In this document: positions 42,258-52,346 of the stretch, one piece after another | How positions within the stretch are numbered: the first letter of the stretch is position 1 | How the letters are laid out: the number at the start of each line of letters is the position of its first letter | Assembly: GCA_034521495.1 (NCBI GenBank) | Contig: JAXHMK010000015.1 | Coordinates: 1 to 64,000 of the forward strand | DNA: 64,000 bases | Direction of reading: 5' to 3' | DNA from: Balneolaceae bacterium | Lineage (GTDB): Bacteria > Bacteroidota > Rhodothermia > Balneolales > Balneolaceae | Notes under the pieces: generated by a model | Database searches by the model: none | What the model saw: only the letters and a program-made list of their open reading frames with translations | Told to the model about the DNA's origin: nothing | Program-made: the position numbers and the translations under genes

Positions 42258-44411
42258 TCATGTAGAGATCTGTGGTTTCTTATCCAACATTAGCTTTAAA
42301 ATTTTCTTTGCTGCTTCGGGAATCACAGTTCCGGGTCCAAATACGGCAGCCACGCCTTTGTCATACAAATATTGATAATCCTGGTTGGGAATGACACCGC
42401 CGACGATGACCATGATATCTTCACGTCCATAATTTTTCAGCTCTTCCATCACTTGTGGCACAAGGGTTTTGTGCCCTGCAGCCAGGCTTGATACACCAAG
42501 GATATGCACGTCGTTCTCCACGGCTTGTTTGGCGGCTTCTTCGGGTGTCTGGAAAAGCGGACCGATATCCACATCAAAACCAAGATCGGCGAAACTGGTG
42601 GAGATCACTTTTGCGCCGCGGTCGTGTCCGTCCTGACCCATTTTTGCAATCATAATTCGGGGACGACGTCCTTCCTGCTCTTCAAACTTATCGGCAAGTT
42701 TCCTGGCCTCATCAAATACTTTATTCTGTTTCATTTCGGATGAATACACCCCGGAGATTGATTTTATGGTTGCCTGGTATCGGCCGAACTCTTCTTCCAT
42801 CGCCATGGATATTTCGCCTAAAGAAGCGCGTTTACGGGCGGCATCTACGGCCAGTTCAAGAAGATTTCCATTGCCTGTTTTTGCACATTCGGTGATGGCA
42901 TCCAGCGATTGCTGAACCTTCTCTTCATTCCTCTCAGCCCGTAACTTTTTAAGCCGTTCAATCTGAGACTTTCGGACTTTTTCGTTGTCCACTTCAAGAA
43001 TATCGATTGGTTCCTCTTTTTCCAACCGGTATTTGTTTACACCCACAATGGTTTCCTTCCCGCTGTCAATTCGCGCCTGTTTTTTAGCGGAGGCCTCTTC
43101 AATCCGCATTTTTGGAATGCCTGTTTGAATTGCTTTTGCCATTCCGCCGAGCTCTTCAACTTCTTCAATCAATTCCATGGCTCGCCGGGCAAGCTGATCG
43201 GTCAGGTATTCCACATAGTAGGAACCGGCCCACGGATCAACAGACTTTGTGATTCCGGTCTCTTCCTGAAGAACCAATTGTGTATTTCTCGCAATTCGGG
43301 CGGAGAAATCGGATGGCAGCGCAATCGCCTCATCAAGCGCATTGGTGTGCAGTGATTGAGTGTGTCCCAGTGCGGCGGCCATCGCTTCAATGGCTGTACG
43401 TGCTACGTTATTAAAAGGATCTTGCTCCGTGAGGCTGTACCCTGATGTTTGACTGTGTGTTCTCAGGGAAAGCGACTTCGGATTTTTGGGGTTGAACTGT
43501 TTCATTAATTGCGCCCAGAGCAAACGTCCTGCACGGAGTTTGGCAATCTCCATAAAGTGGTTCATTCCAATCGCCCAAAAGAAAGAGATACGCGGGGCAA
43601 AATCGTCGATATCCAAACCGGCTTTAATTCCCCTGCGAACATATTCCAATCCATCAGCAATCGTGTAGGCCAGCTCAATATCAGCGGTAGCACCGGCTTC
43701 ATGCATGTGATAACCGCTCACACTGATAGAGTTAAATCGCGGCATTTTTTGGGAGGTATACTCAAAAATATCCCCTATAATTTTCATGGACGGCTCCGGC
43801 GGATAGATATATGTATTTCGAACCATGAACTCTTTCAAAATATCATTCTGTATGGTTCCGCTCAGTTTTTCCGTCGGAACACCCTGCTCTTCGGCGGCTA
43901 CAATGTAAAACGCCATAATCGGGATTACGGCACCATTCATGGTCATAGAAACCGACATCTCATCCAGCGGAATCTGATCGAACAGGATCTTCATATCCAG
44001 AATGGAATCGATGGCTACCCCCGCTTTTCCCACATCGCCGGTTACGCGTGGATGGTCAGAATCGTATCCCCGGTGAGTGGCCAAATCAAACGCAACGGAA
44101 AGGCCTTTCTGCCCGGCCGCCAGATTTCTGCGATAAAAGGCGTTAGATTCCTCTGCTGTTGAAAATCCTGCGTATTGACGAATTGTCCAGGGCCGAACGG
44201 TGTACATGGTAGAATAGGGTCCGCGAAGATAGGGCGGAATGCCGGCAGCAAAATCGAGATGCTCAACAGATTTTATATCATCTGCTGTAAATTGATCTTT
44301 AACCGAAATCTTTTCAGGTGTTTCCCAAATATTCTCTTTTGTAGTCGAAGAACGGCTCTCTTTTTTCTTCGTTGGTTCGAAAGGTATTTTTGAAAAATCA
44401 GGTCGTTTCAT
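42258..44411 (-). CDS. mutB: Methylmalonyl-CoA mutase, large (B12-binding) subunit
   Basis: 717 residues from the ATG at 44411 ([13 protein letters not shown]), chosen for GGAG seven bases ahead; the upstream ATG would overlap the previous gene by 32 bases. It interconverts methylmalonyl-CoA and succinyl-CoA with adenosylcobalamin. The TIM-barrel part has YPTM-equivalent [24 protein letters not shown] and [27 protein letters not shown]. The C-terminal B12 domain has the DGHDRG motif in [15 protein letters not shown], placing the His that replaces dimethylbenzimidazole, then a GGVIPNQD loop. It follows the small-subunit gene with a short overlap. Confidence 0.96.
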   Translation of the reverse strand: MKRPDFSKIPFEPTKKKESRSSTTKENIWETPEKISVKDQFTADDIKSVEHLDFAAGIPPYLRGPYSTMYTVRPWTIRQYAGFSTAEESNAFYRRNLAAGQKGLSVAFDLATHRGYDSDHPRVTGDVGKAGVAIDSILDMKILFDQIPLDEMSVSMTMNGAVIPIMAFYIVAAEEQGVPTEKLSGTIQNDILKEFMVRNTYIYPPEPSMKIIGDIFEYTSQKMPRFNSISVSGYHMHEAGATADIELAYTIADGLEYVRRGIKAGLDIDDFAPRISFFWAIGMNHFMEIAKLRAGRLLWAQLMKQFNPKNPKSLSLRTHSQTSGYSLTEQDPFNNVARTAIEAMAAALGHTQSLHTNALDEAIALPSDFSARIARNTQLVLQEETGITKSVDPWAGSYYVEYLTDQLARRAMELIEEVEELGGMAKAIQTGIPKMRIEEASAKKQARIDSGKETIVGVNKYRLEKEEPIDILEVDNEKVRKSQIERLKKLRAERNEEKVQQSLDAITECAKTGNGNLLELAVDAARKRASLGEISMAMEEEFGRYQATIKSISGVYSSEMKQNKVFDEARKLADKFEEQEGRRPRIMIAKMGQDGHDRGAKVISTSFADLGFDVDIGPLFQTPEEAAKQAVENDVHILGVSSLAAGHKTLVPQVMEELKNYGREDIMVIVGGVIPNQDYQYLYDKGVAAVFGPGTVIPEAAKKILKLMLDKKPQIST

Positions 44412-46392
44412 GGTCTTTCTCCATTTCAAACAGGTCGTTTTGAATGTTTAACAGCATGGCCGGGATATTCATGCTTTTGTGTATGAACAGATCTATTCCT
44501 GCAGTTCGGTATCTCTCTTCGTTGTCTCCCGGATGCCCGGCAAGGATACAGATTCCCTTATCTGCAAACGCCTCGCAGAAGGGTTCAATTAAATTTTCAT
44601 ACTCTTTATCCGAACTGCAAAGAACAAAGATATCAGCATCGCCGGTTTCAATTTTCTCAGTTGCTTTATTGATAGAATCATAACCGGTCGGGTGATCGAT
44701 TGTAAATCCGCCGCAACCCAGTGTGTTATGTGAGAAGGTAGCTCGGGCGTTTCTCCATTTCACGTCTCCGACCGGAATAAGATGTACAACAGGTTCAATG
44801 CCGGTTTTCTCAGAAAGTGAATCGGTTCGGAGCCGGATTTCATCAAAAATGGCTCCGATTCTTGTTTCTTCAATTGTCTGGTAGAGTACTTTTTCTGGTT
44901 TAAGCATCGACTCTATAACATCTCCAACGGTAGCTTCTTTTTTAAAAGCTTGTTGAAGAGATTTGATCAGCTTATTCCCGGCTTCGTTAAACTCGTAATC
45001 TGTCAACTTGAGTGAATCTGCGAAGGAGCGCGGGTCGCTCACATCGGGAAGTTCCTCTTCTGCATTCGCATAATAAGTAGTACCAACCAGTATATTTTTT
45101 CCGCGGTTGACGGCATCCTCACGCTCTTGTTCAGAACGATTGATCACTTCCTGGATGGATCCGTTTTTAAGGGATTGCAGAATTCCGCCCTCATTTTCAA
45201 TCGATTGAAAATATTCCCATGCTTTTTTGGCGATGGTGGAGGTCAGGTTTTCGATGTAGTATGATCCGGCAGATGGATCGGCCACCTTATCAAAATGGGA
45301 CTCTTCGCGCAGAATGTACTGAACATTGCGAGCAATTCTCCTTGAGAACTCTCCGGGTGTGGATTCAAGAAAATCATATGGATGAACCATCAGTTGATTG
45401 ACTCCGCCCAGAACGGCCGACATCGATTCGGTAATGGTACGAATCAGGTTGTTATGCTGATCGGTCAGGGTTTTATTTGTTTTTGAAGTTTCTGCTATGA
45501 CAGTTAACTCAGGTGAATTTTTAAATCCATAGGCTGCCATCAGCTGATTCCACAAAAGTCTGATCGCACGGAATTTGGCAATTTCCGGAAAATAAAGTGG
45601 TCCGGCGGCCAACCGTACAAATAAGGTATTTACCGCGTTTTCTTTATTCTCTTCATCAATTAAAGACAAATACTCACTGGCAGCAGCAAGAGCTATTCCC
45701 AACTCCTGCACAATAGTTGCACCGGCACGATGATAAAACAGTCCGTCTGCACAGAGAGTTTTCATATTCTTCTGAGAGGCAAGATCGTTTACAATGGCTT
45801 TTAATTTTTCTTCTCCTATTGGCAGCCGTCCGCGTTCTGCAATGTATGCGAACGGATCGAAGATAAACTTTGAGTTTGAAAAATTCTTTGAATGATTTTT
45901 CATCATTGCCACGAGTGCGGGTGTGGTCATTCCCGAATCGAATGTGAAATCAACATTTTCCACTTCAATCCCATCCATGAATCGATCGAAATCAGTTTGT
46001 TTTTGAATTTGGGCACCGTGCATATCGCCCCCAAGCATTCCGGATTTCCATGAAGATTTCGATTGGATGTAAAACGATCCCGATTCTTTGCGGATCGCTT
46101 TTTTGATTGCTCCATTTACTTTTTCGGGGGTAGTTTCATAAATGGGTTCGCAACAACTCCATTTCGCTTTGCTGAGGATGGTGTCTTCGGCATTATGCTC
46201 TAAATCCTTTAAATCCTCTCGTGTGTAGAAGGGAGCGGCTTTGAAACCTTCGTGAGGATTCCAGGAAAGTTTGGCTTTATAATCAGCCCCTTTCAGGTCT
46301 TCTTTTACCTGTTCTTCCCACTTGATTTTAGATACCGGCTCAAAATCCCACAACCTTTTTTTCTGTCCATTCTTGTTGGTTGTCATGGTCAC
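44398..46392 (-). CDS. mutA: Methylmalonyl-CoA mutase, small subunit
   Basis: 664 residues. Partner of the large subunit in the heterodimeric enzyme. It has a mutase barrel ([52 protein letters not shown]) and a C-terminal flavodoxin-like domain where the cobalamin histidine motif is replaced by [16 protein letters not shown], so it should not bind B12, as is usual for this subunit. The gene ends inside the start of mutB. It is read divergently from the acyl-CoA dehydrogenase, with a shared 268-base regulatory region. Confidence 0.94.
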   Translation of the reverse strand: MTMTTNKNGQKKRLWDFEPVSKIKWEEQVKEDLKGADYKAKLSWNPHEGFKAAPFYTREDLKDLEHNAEDTILSKAKWSCCEPIYETTPEKVNGAIKKAIRKESGSFYIQSKSSWKSGMLGGDMHGAQIQKQTDFDRFMDGIEVENVDFTFDSGMTTPALVAMMKNHSKNFSNSKFIFDPFAYIAERGRLPIGEEKLKAIVNDLASQKNMKTLCADGLFYHRAGATIVQELGIALAAASEYLSLIDEENKENAVNTLFVRLAAGPLYFPEIAKFRAIRLLWNQLMAAYGFKNSPELTVIAETSKTNKTLTDQHNNLIRTITESMSAVLGGVNQLMVHPYDFLESTPGEFSRRIARNVQYILREESHFDKVADPSAGSYYIENLTSTIAKKAWEYFQSIENEGGILQSLKNGSIQEVINRSEQEREDAVNRGKNILVGTTYYANAEEELPDVSDPRSFADSLKLTDYEFNEAGNKLIKSLQQAFKKEATVGDVIESMLKPEKVLYQTIEETRIGAIFDEIRLRTDSLSEKTGIEPVVHLIPVGDVKWRNARATFSHNTLGCGGFTIDHPTGYDSINKATEKIETGDADIFVLCSSDKEYENLIEPFCEAFADKGICILAGHPGDNEERYRTAGIDLFIHKSMNIPAMLLNIQNDLFEMEKDHETT

Positions 46393-46519
46393 TCTGTATT
46401 TAATAAACCTTATTAATTTAAGATAATCAGACCCGTTGTCTTTCGCTAAAAAATTGCACGATTAAAAAGCGACAAACCGGACTGAAATACATATATTTCT
46501 AACACATTTAGGAGTAGAG

Positions 46520-46547
46520 TGTTAGCAATCTTCTTATTATGCTAACA
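46520..46547. promoter_or_regulatory. Operator-like inverted repeat between mutA and the acyl-CoA dehydrogenase
   Basis: TGTTAGCA and TGCTAACA form perfect 8-base arms with a 12-base spacer, in the divergent promoter region of two acyl-CoA metabolism units. A dimeric repressor site is plausible. The regulator is not in the window. Confidence 0.45.
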
Positions 46548-46660
46548 AAGTTGACTGGCTAACCATTTTCGGAAATCAACAAGAGGTAATGGTTGTTTCA
46601 AAATCAAGACCAGGTATTGAACAGCCGAGAAAGCCAATAATGAATTAAACTCATATAGTT

Positions 46661-47827
46661 ATGGCGGAGAATACAGAAAAAATGCATCCACTTACTCACT
46701 TAACGGAAGATGAACAGATGCTGAAAGATGCGGCGGCAGAATTTGCTGATTCAATCATTCAGCCCAAAGTTGAGCAGATGGAGGAGGAGGCAAAACTCGA
46801 TCCCGAATTGATTCAGTTATTTTTTGAAATGGGATTTATGGGAATTGAGATTCCTGAAAAGTATGACGGCGGTGGCGGCACATTTTTTATGAGCATCCTG
46901 GCTATCGAGCAGATTTCCCGTGTAGATGCATCCGTAGGAGTGTTTATGGATGTGCAAAACACTCTCGTGAATAATGCTTTTTTACGATGGGGCTCGGAGG
47001 ATATTTTAGAAAGATTTTTACCCCAGCTGGCGGCGGAAAAAGTAGGAGCGTATTGTCTTTCAGAAGCGGGATCGGGTAGTGATGCGTTTGCTCTGAAATG
47101 CTCGGCAAAAGAAGAGGGGGATTCCTATATACTTAACGGTACCAAGCTTTGGATTACCAATGCCGCTGAGGCAGATATATTCCTGGTATTTGCCAATATT
47201 GATCCCGAAATGGGCTACAAGGGGATCACCTGTTTTATCGTGGAACGGGGAATGGACGGATTCTCCATATCCAAGAAAGAGAATAAACTGGGAATTCGGG
47301 CCAGTTCAACTTGTGAACTGACGTTTGAAGATGTGAGAGTACCGAAGGAGAATATTCTCGGTGAGGTGGGCAAAGGCTACAAAGTGGCTATGGAAACCCT
47401 GAATGAAGGACGAATTGGAATTGGCGCACAGATGATCGGGATTGCCCAGGGCGCGTATGATGCAACAATTCGATACACAAAAGAGCGTCAGCAGTTCGGC
47501 AAGACTATTTCGGAGTTCCAGGCCGTTCAGTTTCAGCTTGCAAAAATGGCTACCGAACTGGAGATGGCACGTCTGTTAGTGTACAATGCAGCAAGAAAAA
47601 AAGAAGCCGGTCAATCCTTTCTGAAGGAAGCAGCGATGGCTAAATATTACAGCTCAGAAGTGGCGGAGAATGTAAGCTCTATGGCGGTGGATCTGTTTGG
47701 CGGGTATGGGTACGTGAAAGACTATCCCGTGGAGAAATATTACCGTGATTCAAAAATCGGCAAAATTTATGAAGGCACTTCTAACATGCAGCTTCAGACT
47801 ATTGCTAAGATTATTTTGAAGGAATAG
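46661..47827 (+). CDS. Acyl-CoA dehydrogenase
   Basis: 388 residues. Flavoenzyme that makes a 2,3-double bond in acyl-CoA and passes electrons to ETF. N-terminal helices lead to the FAD/substrate segments AYCLSEAGSGSDAFALK and LNGTKLWITNAAEAD. The C-terminal domain has RQQFGKTISEFQAVQFQLAKM and the catalytic-base region KIGKIYEGTSNMQ, with Glu of YEGTS. Short-chain or branched-chain substrates are likely from the length and the neighbouring methylmalonyl-CoA mutase, but chain specificity cannot be read. Confidence 0.93.
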   Translation: MAENTEKMHPLTHLTEDEQMLKDAAAEFADSIIQPKVEQMEEEAKLDPELIQLFFEMGFMGIEIPEKYDGGGGTFFMSILAIEQISRVDASVGVFMDVQNTLVNNAFLRWGSEDILERFLPQLAAEKVGAYCLSEAGSGSDAFALKCSAKEEGDSYILNGTKLWITNAAEADIFLVFANIDPEMGYKGITCFIVERGMDGFSISKKENKLGIRASSTCELTFEDVRVPKENILGEVGKGYKVAMETLNEGRIGIGAQMIGIAQGAYDATIRYTKERQQFGKTISEFQAVQFQLAKMATELEMARLLVYNAARKKEAGQSFLKEAAMAKYYSSEVAENVSSMAVDLFGGYGYVKDYPVEKYYRDSKIGKIYEGTSNMQLQTIAKIILKE

Positions 47828-47832
47828 ATGAA

Positions 47833-47937
47833 GAACCTGGCAGAGCACGAAGCGGAGCGGAGTTCCTGCCTGAGTTCGGATTTTTATCAATAACGTAATC
47901 AAGATCAACCATACTACGCAATTCTTGCAGGAGATCG
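47833..47937. repeat. R7-family palindrome after the acyl-CoA dehydrogenase
   Basis: AACCTGGCAGAGCACGAAG with GAGTTCCTGCC begins six bases after the stop and matches 30955 onward. The right arm is decayed (TTCTTGCAGGAG near 47925). Confidence 0.5.
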
Positions 47938-47945
47938 AAAAGCAC

Positions 47946-48853
47946 AATTACTGCTGAGATGTTACCCCGAAAATTATTTTATTTGAACGATATGTGATAT
48001 AAAATTTATAGAAAATGCTTTAATAAAGTGGGATACCTTATTGTGGAGTTACCCCATTTTTTACTCCACCCTATAGAACCTAATCCCAAGTGCTCTGCTC
48101 GTCATTGTTCATCCGACATATATCACGTTTTGTGGTAGTCTCTTTTTTAATGCGAAAAAAGGACTACTACGCTAAAGCTTTGAAGACCAAGTGACGAAAA
48201 ACGCATGGGAATAGAGATGTTCACGGTCTATAGTTTTAAACTATGATTTGCTTTCACTTCTTTTTTGTCGTTTCTAACGGCTTTCCCGCTATTCCCGTAA
48301 CCTCTGAAGATCGATCATAGGTCTCCAATACATTCGGCCTTGAAGAATCTGTGGGAACAGGATGGATTGTGAAGCGCTGTGGCAGCCTTCGTTACCGGTG
48401 ATACACTTGATTCTACTTACAAACGAAATGGACCATTCGAAGGGTGCCGCGCTGAACAATCAGCCGCCACAGATTCTTCACAGCCGGGAGGTTTTGGATA
48501 CTTTTGCTGGTACAAAAGTATCAGGAAAGAAATGCTGTAGGGCTGTTTATGTTGTATCAAAGCACATTCGTTCTCTTTTTTCCAGTTTCCACTTGTAAAA
48601 TTCTACAATTTGTTGATACTATTTGGTTTATGAATTATTAAGTAAAAATTTCGGGGTAACTTCTGGATACCTTATTCCCTTGTTTCACCGCTCTGCTGTA
48701 AAACAAAATGCAGGCGGTGCTCTGCCCCACCGTGTATTGGCCTTATACGGGCAGCAGAGCAGCCCTGAATACCATCCCGGAGCAGACCATCGAAGAGAAC
48801 ATATTGCAGTTCGTCTTGCATTAGAAAATGGGATAACTCCACAATCGCTGCCA
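47946..48853. mobile_element. MITE (family R2), older outer copy X, in reverse orientation
   Basis: Ends AGATGTTACCCCGAAAATT (47958) and GGGATAACTCCA (to 48841) are the two R2 end types in reverse. Flanks CAATTACTGCTG (47946-47957) and CAATCGCTGCCA (48842-48853) match at 8 of 12 bases, and all four differences are transitions, as for an aged target duplication. Copy B splits it. Confidence 0.6.
48031..48676. mobile_element. MITE (family R2), copy B, nested in copy X
   Basis: The element at 48043-48664 is flanked by identical 12-base repeats GGATACCTTATT (48031-48042 and 48665-48676). Left end GTGGAGTTACCCCATTTTTT; right end ATTTCGGGGTAACTTCT. The last 80 bases resemble those of copy A (both have TTTCCACTT). 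The interior has inverted GAAGAATCTGTGG/CCACAGATTCTTC and no gene. Confidence 0.85.
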
Positions 48854-48866
48854 AGTTGCTAATTTG

Positions 48867-48930
48867 AGAACCTTGCAGTAAAAGTACTGATATGCGATTG
48901 GAGATATTTGATCTCAGATATCCGAATTTT
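48867..48930. repeat. Partial copy of the ATATGCGATTGGAGATATT repeat
   Basis: GAACCTTG, then GATATGCGATTGGAGATAT and GATCTCAGATATCCGA, match 33569-33620. The inverted half found at 33650-33686 is missing here. The rest up to 49079 shows nothing recognisable. Confidence 0.55.
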
Positions 48931-49079
48931 TTCTGAATTACTTAATTTTTTTGGAATGATTTGCAAACGAAAGAGTGTTTTGATCTTGTTTAAGTATACA
49001 AAGTTGGACGAAATGTTGGGAAAACAGCCTTTCGGTTATTAAATAGCATCTTTTAGTAAAAACAATCACGCGCAAGATT

Positions 49080-50345
49080 ATGTCGAATATCCAGGAATTT
49101 TTAAAATCGTGCAGTAAAGACGACGAATCATATCAAAAACTCATTGAGTTTGTAAAGGAAATTGTTGAGGAGAAAGAAGAAACGAAAAAACAATTGAAAT
49201 TGCTGGAGAGTGCCATACGAAGCGATTACGATTCCATACTCATCACAACACTTGACCTGGAGAAGCCCGGCCCCAAAATTGTTTATGTGAACGATGGTTT
49301 TACCCGAATGACCGGATACTCAAAAGAAGAAGTAATTGGCAAAACACCACGAATACTGCAGGGCCCTAAAACCGACCGGAAAGTACTGGATACATTAAAG
49401 AGACGACTTAAAGAAGGACAAGCATTTTTTGGCCATACTGTAAACTACAGAAAAGATGGATCTGAGTTCATCAACCAGTGGGATATCCATCCGTTAACAA
49501 ACGAAGACGGTGAAATCACGCACTGGGTTTCTTATCAGCACGATATTACCGAGAGAAAACGATCTGAGAAAAAGGTTGTAGACTCCAAAATTGAGTTCGA
49601 TAGTCTTACTGAAGAATCGAAGAAAACTTTGATTGATATTGATGAGCAGGGAAATATTATCACATCAAATAAAGCATTCAGAGATCTTGTAGGGTTCGAA
49701 GACGAAGAACTGAAGAAACGTAAAATCTGGGACCTGCTTGCCGACGAACAGATAGAAAATTTTAAACACCGGTTCGATAAATTTAAACCCAGTGATTTTG
49801 ATGGCTCATCATATGAACTGAAAATTGCAAACAGCAAAGGGAACTTTATTGAAGTGAAAATGAAAACCCGGCTGCTGGAGATCGACGATCAAAAAGTTGT
49901 TCGGGCTTCGTTTGAAAATAAATCGCTGCAGAAACGAATTGTGGCAATGCTGAATAAACGGAATGAATCGTATAGAAATATGTTCGATACGATGCGTGAA
50001 TTCCGCTACAAGTTGGTTTTGAATGATGATAAGAAATATGAATTTGAGTACGTATCAGATACATTTTCAAATATAACCGGAATATCTAAAGAAGATGCAG
50101 AGGAGATGCTGCTAAAAAACCTGGTTCATCAGGAGGATACTGAAAAAGTTGAGGCGCACCTTAAAAATGTATTGGATGGCAAACCGGATACTGCTCAGTA
50201 TCGGATTAAAGGAAAAGATGGTGGATACATGAATGTTATCGATTATGCCAAACCGGTTTGGGATGCAGAAAATGCAACGGTGGTGGCAATTAAAGGTGCA
50301 ATCTCTACAGAAATTTCATCAGCTCAGAAATCTACTAAAGTCTAA
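49080..50345 (+). CDS. Multi-PAS sensor protein without an output domain
   Basis: 421 residues with a coiled start (about 5-45) and three PAS domains: about 46-160 (VNDGFTRMTGYSKEEVIGKTPRILQG, ending VSYQHDITERK), about 175-285 (ITSNKAFRDLVGFEDEELKKRKIWDL) and about 300-415 (YVSDTFSNITGISKEDAEEML). The first PAS resembles LOV domains, but the flavin-binding cysteine of the usual NCRFLQ is missing (TPRILQ), so it is not a classical photoreceptor. No kinase, cyclase or regulator domain follows; the protein may pass signals by binding partners. The SufE gene follows about 50 bases later. Confidence 0.8.
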   Translation: MSNIQEFLKSCSKDDESYQKLIEFVKEIVEEKEETKKQLKLLESAIRSDYDSILITTLDLEKPGPKIVYVNDGFTRMTGYSKEEVIGKTPRILQGPKTDRKVLDTLKRRLKEGQAFFGHTVNYRKDGSEFINQWDIHPLTNEDGEITHWVSYQHDITERKRSEKKVVDSKIEFDSLTEESKKTLIDIDEQGNIITSNKAFRDLVGFEDEELKKRKIWDLLADEQIENFKHRFDKFKPSDFDGSSYELKIANSKGNFIEVKMKTRLLEIDDQKVVRASFENKSLQKRIVAMLNKRNESYRNMFDTMREFRYKLVLNDDKKYEFEYVSDTFSNITGISKEDAEEMLLKNLVHQEDTEKVEAHLKNVLDGKPDTAQYRIKGKDGGYMNVIDYAKPVWDAENATVVAIKGAISTEISSAQKSTKV

Positions 50346-50396
50346 TCTTTTTCGTTAACAATTCGACACCTGTACTAAGAATCCTTACTTTAGAGT

Positions 50397-50831
50397 ATGA
50401 ATATTGAAGAAAAACAGGACCGGATTGTACGACAATTTGAATTGCTGGGCGACTGGCAGGAACGCTATAAGTATATCATAAAGCTTGGGCAGAAACTGGA
50501 ATCGCTTGACGACAAACACAAAGTAGAAGAAAACCTTGTTCGTGGATGTCAATCTCAGGTATGGCTGGTGACCGAGCAGGATGATGATCGTTTAATTTTC
50601 AAAGCCGATAGTGACGCCGCCATTACCAAAGGACTGGTGGCGATGCTTGTAAATTTCTATTCCGGCGAAAATCCTGATACAATTCTCCAGACAGATCCCG
50701 AGTTTATTGATAAGATTGGCATGCAGCAGCACCTTTCGCCAACGCGATCAAACGGGCTGGCATCTATGGTGAAGCAGATGAAAATTTATGCCATGGCATA
50801 CAAGAGCAAAATGGGCCAATCGGTACAGTAA
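50397..50831 (+). CDS. sufE: SufE-family sulfur acceptor protein
   Basis: 144 residues, full family length. SufE takes persulfide sulfur from the cysteine desulfurase SufS and hands it to SufBCD for Fe-S cluster assembly. The acceptor cysteine is Cys51 in LVRGCQSQVW. The preceding QERYKYIIKLGQKLESL and the following FKADSDAAITKGLVAMLV segments are typical, as is the C-terminal LSPTRSNGLASMVKQMK. No other suf genes are in the window. Its start lies about 50 bases after the PAS gene. Confidence 0.94.
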   Translation: MNIEEKQDRIVRQFELLGDWQERYKYIIKLGQKLESLDDKHKVEENLVRGCQSQVWLVTEQDDDRLIFKADSDAAITKGLVAMLVNFYSGENPDTILQTDPEFIDKIGMQQHLSPTRSNGLASMVKQMKIYAMAYKSKMGQSVQ

Positions 50832-50930
50832 TTCATCATTATTTTCAGTAAACTTTAGTCGCCTGACTGTAGAACGTTTATTTGGGTCTATAGAAACAGG
50901 TTGTGAACTTATAATCGGAAGTTATCTATC

Positions 50931-51551
50931 ATGAATAAAAAAGTAATACAATCAGTTGCGTTTATAGCTTTTATTGGGGTTGCCATTACAGCACTCTATT
51001 ACGGCGGAGTTTTTGGAAATTCCTCAAGTCAATCGCAAGACAATACACAGCGTACTGCTCAAAAAGTACACATTTTAAAATACAGCGATTACCAGTGCCC
51101 GGCATGTAAAGCGTATATTCCGCTTCAGGAGCAGCTTAAAGCAGAATTTGGTGATATGATAGAGATTGAATATCGATATTTCCCGTTGAGAGGTCACCAA
51201 TATGCCGATCTTGCGGCGAGAGCAGCTGAAGCAGCCCGGCAACAGGGAAAATTTGAGGAGATGCATGACCTGATTTTTGAATACCAGGAGCAGTGGTCTC
51301 AGGGAGGTGCCCGTGATTATTTCTTTGATTTTGCCGAACAAATTGGATTGGATATGGATCAGTTTGAAAGCGATCTCGAATCTGAAGAGGTACAGCAAAC
51401 GGTGAACAGTCAACTCCAGGAGGGTATTCGGCGTACCGTCAACTCAACACCAACATTCTTTTTAAACGGACAAAAGCTGCGGCAGAATCCACAAAGTTAC
51501 GAGCAGTTTAAAGCGATTGTTGAGTTATATATGTACCGCTCTGATGGATAG
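50931..51551 (+). CDS. DsbA-like thiol-disulfide oxidoreductase, membrane-anchored or exported
   Basis: 206 residues. A single hydrophobic segment (VAFIAFIGVAITALYYGGVF) is the anchor or signal. The thioredoxin fold has the CPAC active site (Cys56, Cys59) in YSDYQCPACKAYIP, a long helical insertion (QYADLAARAAEAARQQGKFEEMHDLIFEYQEQW) and a cis-Pro loop at NSTPTFFLNGQ. Members oxidise or isomerise disulfides in the cell envelope. Its cytoplasmic neighbours (SufE, gamma carbonic anhydrase) give no partner. Confidence 0.88.
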   Translation: MNKKVIQSVAFIAFIGVAITALYYGGVFGNSSSQSQDNTQRTAQKVHILKYSDYQCPACKAYIPLQEQLKAEFGDMIEIEYRYFPLRGHQYADLAARAAEAARQQGKFEEMHDLIFEYQEQWSQGGARDYFFDFAEQIGLDMDQFESDLESEEVQQTVNSQLQEGIRRTVNSTPTFFLNGQKLRQNPQSYEQFKAIVELYMYRSDG

Positions 51552-51558
51552 GTAGTAC

Positions 51559-51588
51559 AACGGGCAGCTTGCCCGTTCCCTGATTTTT
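51559..51588 (+). terminator. Rho-independent terminator after the DsbA-like gene
   Basis: AACGGGCA and TGCCCGTT pair around GCT, then TCCCTGA and six T. The stop codon is eight bases upstream. Confidence 0.65.
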
Positions 51589-51696
51589 TAATCCGGCTGG
51601 ATTCCATTCCGGTGTATTCACATTTATTCGAAATTAACGGAAGCCGGACAAGCCCCGACGGTTCGGGATGGCTTGGCCACTGTACGGCGTACTTTT

Positions 51697-52245
51697 ATGA
51701 TCTACGAATTTCTTAAAAAATCCCCACAGTTCGATGATACTGTTTTTGTAGCCCCCAGTGCAGATATTATCGGGGATGTGACGATTGGCAGTGATAGCTC
51801 CGTTTGGTTTAATGTAACGATCAGGGGAGATGTAAACTGGATTGAAATTGGTGAAAAAAGCAATGTCCAGGATAACAGTTGTATTCATGTAACCAATCAA
51901 ACGAACCCAACAAAATTAGGAAACCAGGTTACTATAGGACACAATGCTACCATTCACGGATGCACCATTCACGACAGGGTTTTGGTTGGAATCCAGGCTA
52001 CAATTCTGGATGATGTTGTGGTTGAACCGGATGTGATGATCGCCGCCGGCAGTCTTGTACCGCCGGGAAAAAAGTTAGAGTCGGGATTTTTGTATATGGG
52101 CACCCCGGCAAAAAAAGTGAGAGAGCTTACCGAAGAGGAGATTCAGCATATTGCCCAAAACGCCGACAATTATGTGAAGTATCAGCGTACTTATCGACAG
52201 GTGGATACATACGATGAAAATCCTTTTTATAAGAGTAAAAAGTGA
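51697..52245 (+). CDS. Gamma-class carbonic anhydrase-like protein
   Basis: 182 residues from the ATG at 51697 (MIYEFLKKSPQFDD); an ATG eight codons earlier adds only repeat-like sequence. Left-handed beta-helix hexapeptides run from APSADIIGDVTIGSDSSVWFNVTIRGDV through VLVGIQATILDDVVVEPDVMIAAGS. Zinc ligands of the trimeric family are His64 (SCIHV), His82 and His87 (IGHNATIHGC). It ends with LTEEEIQHIAQNADNYVKYQRTY, a helix typical of YrdA/PaaY-like members. It may hydrate CO2 or act as a related acyl-carrier enzyme. Confidence 0.88.
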   Translation: MIYEFLKKSPQFDDTVFVAPSADIIGDVTIGSDSSVWFNVTIRGDVNWIEIGEKSNVQDNSCIHVTNQTNPTKLGNQVTIGHNATIHGCTIHDRVLVGIQATILDDVVVEPDVMIAAGSLVPPGKKLESGFLYMGTPAKKVRELTEEEIQHIAQNADNYVKYQRTYRQVDTYDENPFYKSKK

Positions 52246-52346
52246 AGAGAAACCCGCGAAGTTTAGTTCTGAAAGGTCTCCATTTTTGGGAATAGTAGCT
52301 CATGTTGAAAGAAAACTTCGCGGATTTAAGAATCATCAATCCAAAA

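Noticed and set aside
43509-44162. 217-codon frame opposite mutB
   Set aside because: It is antisense to highly conserved mutase sequence.
48043-48664. Coding region inside MITE copy B
   Set aside because: Frames are short (under 80 codons) and cross internal palindromes; no transposase motif.
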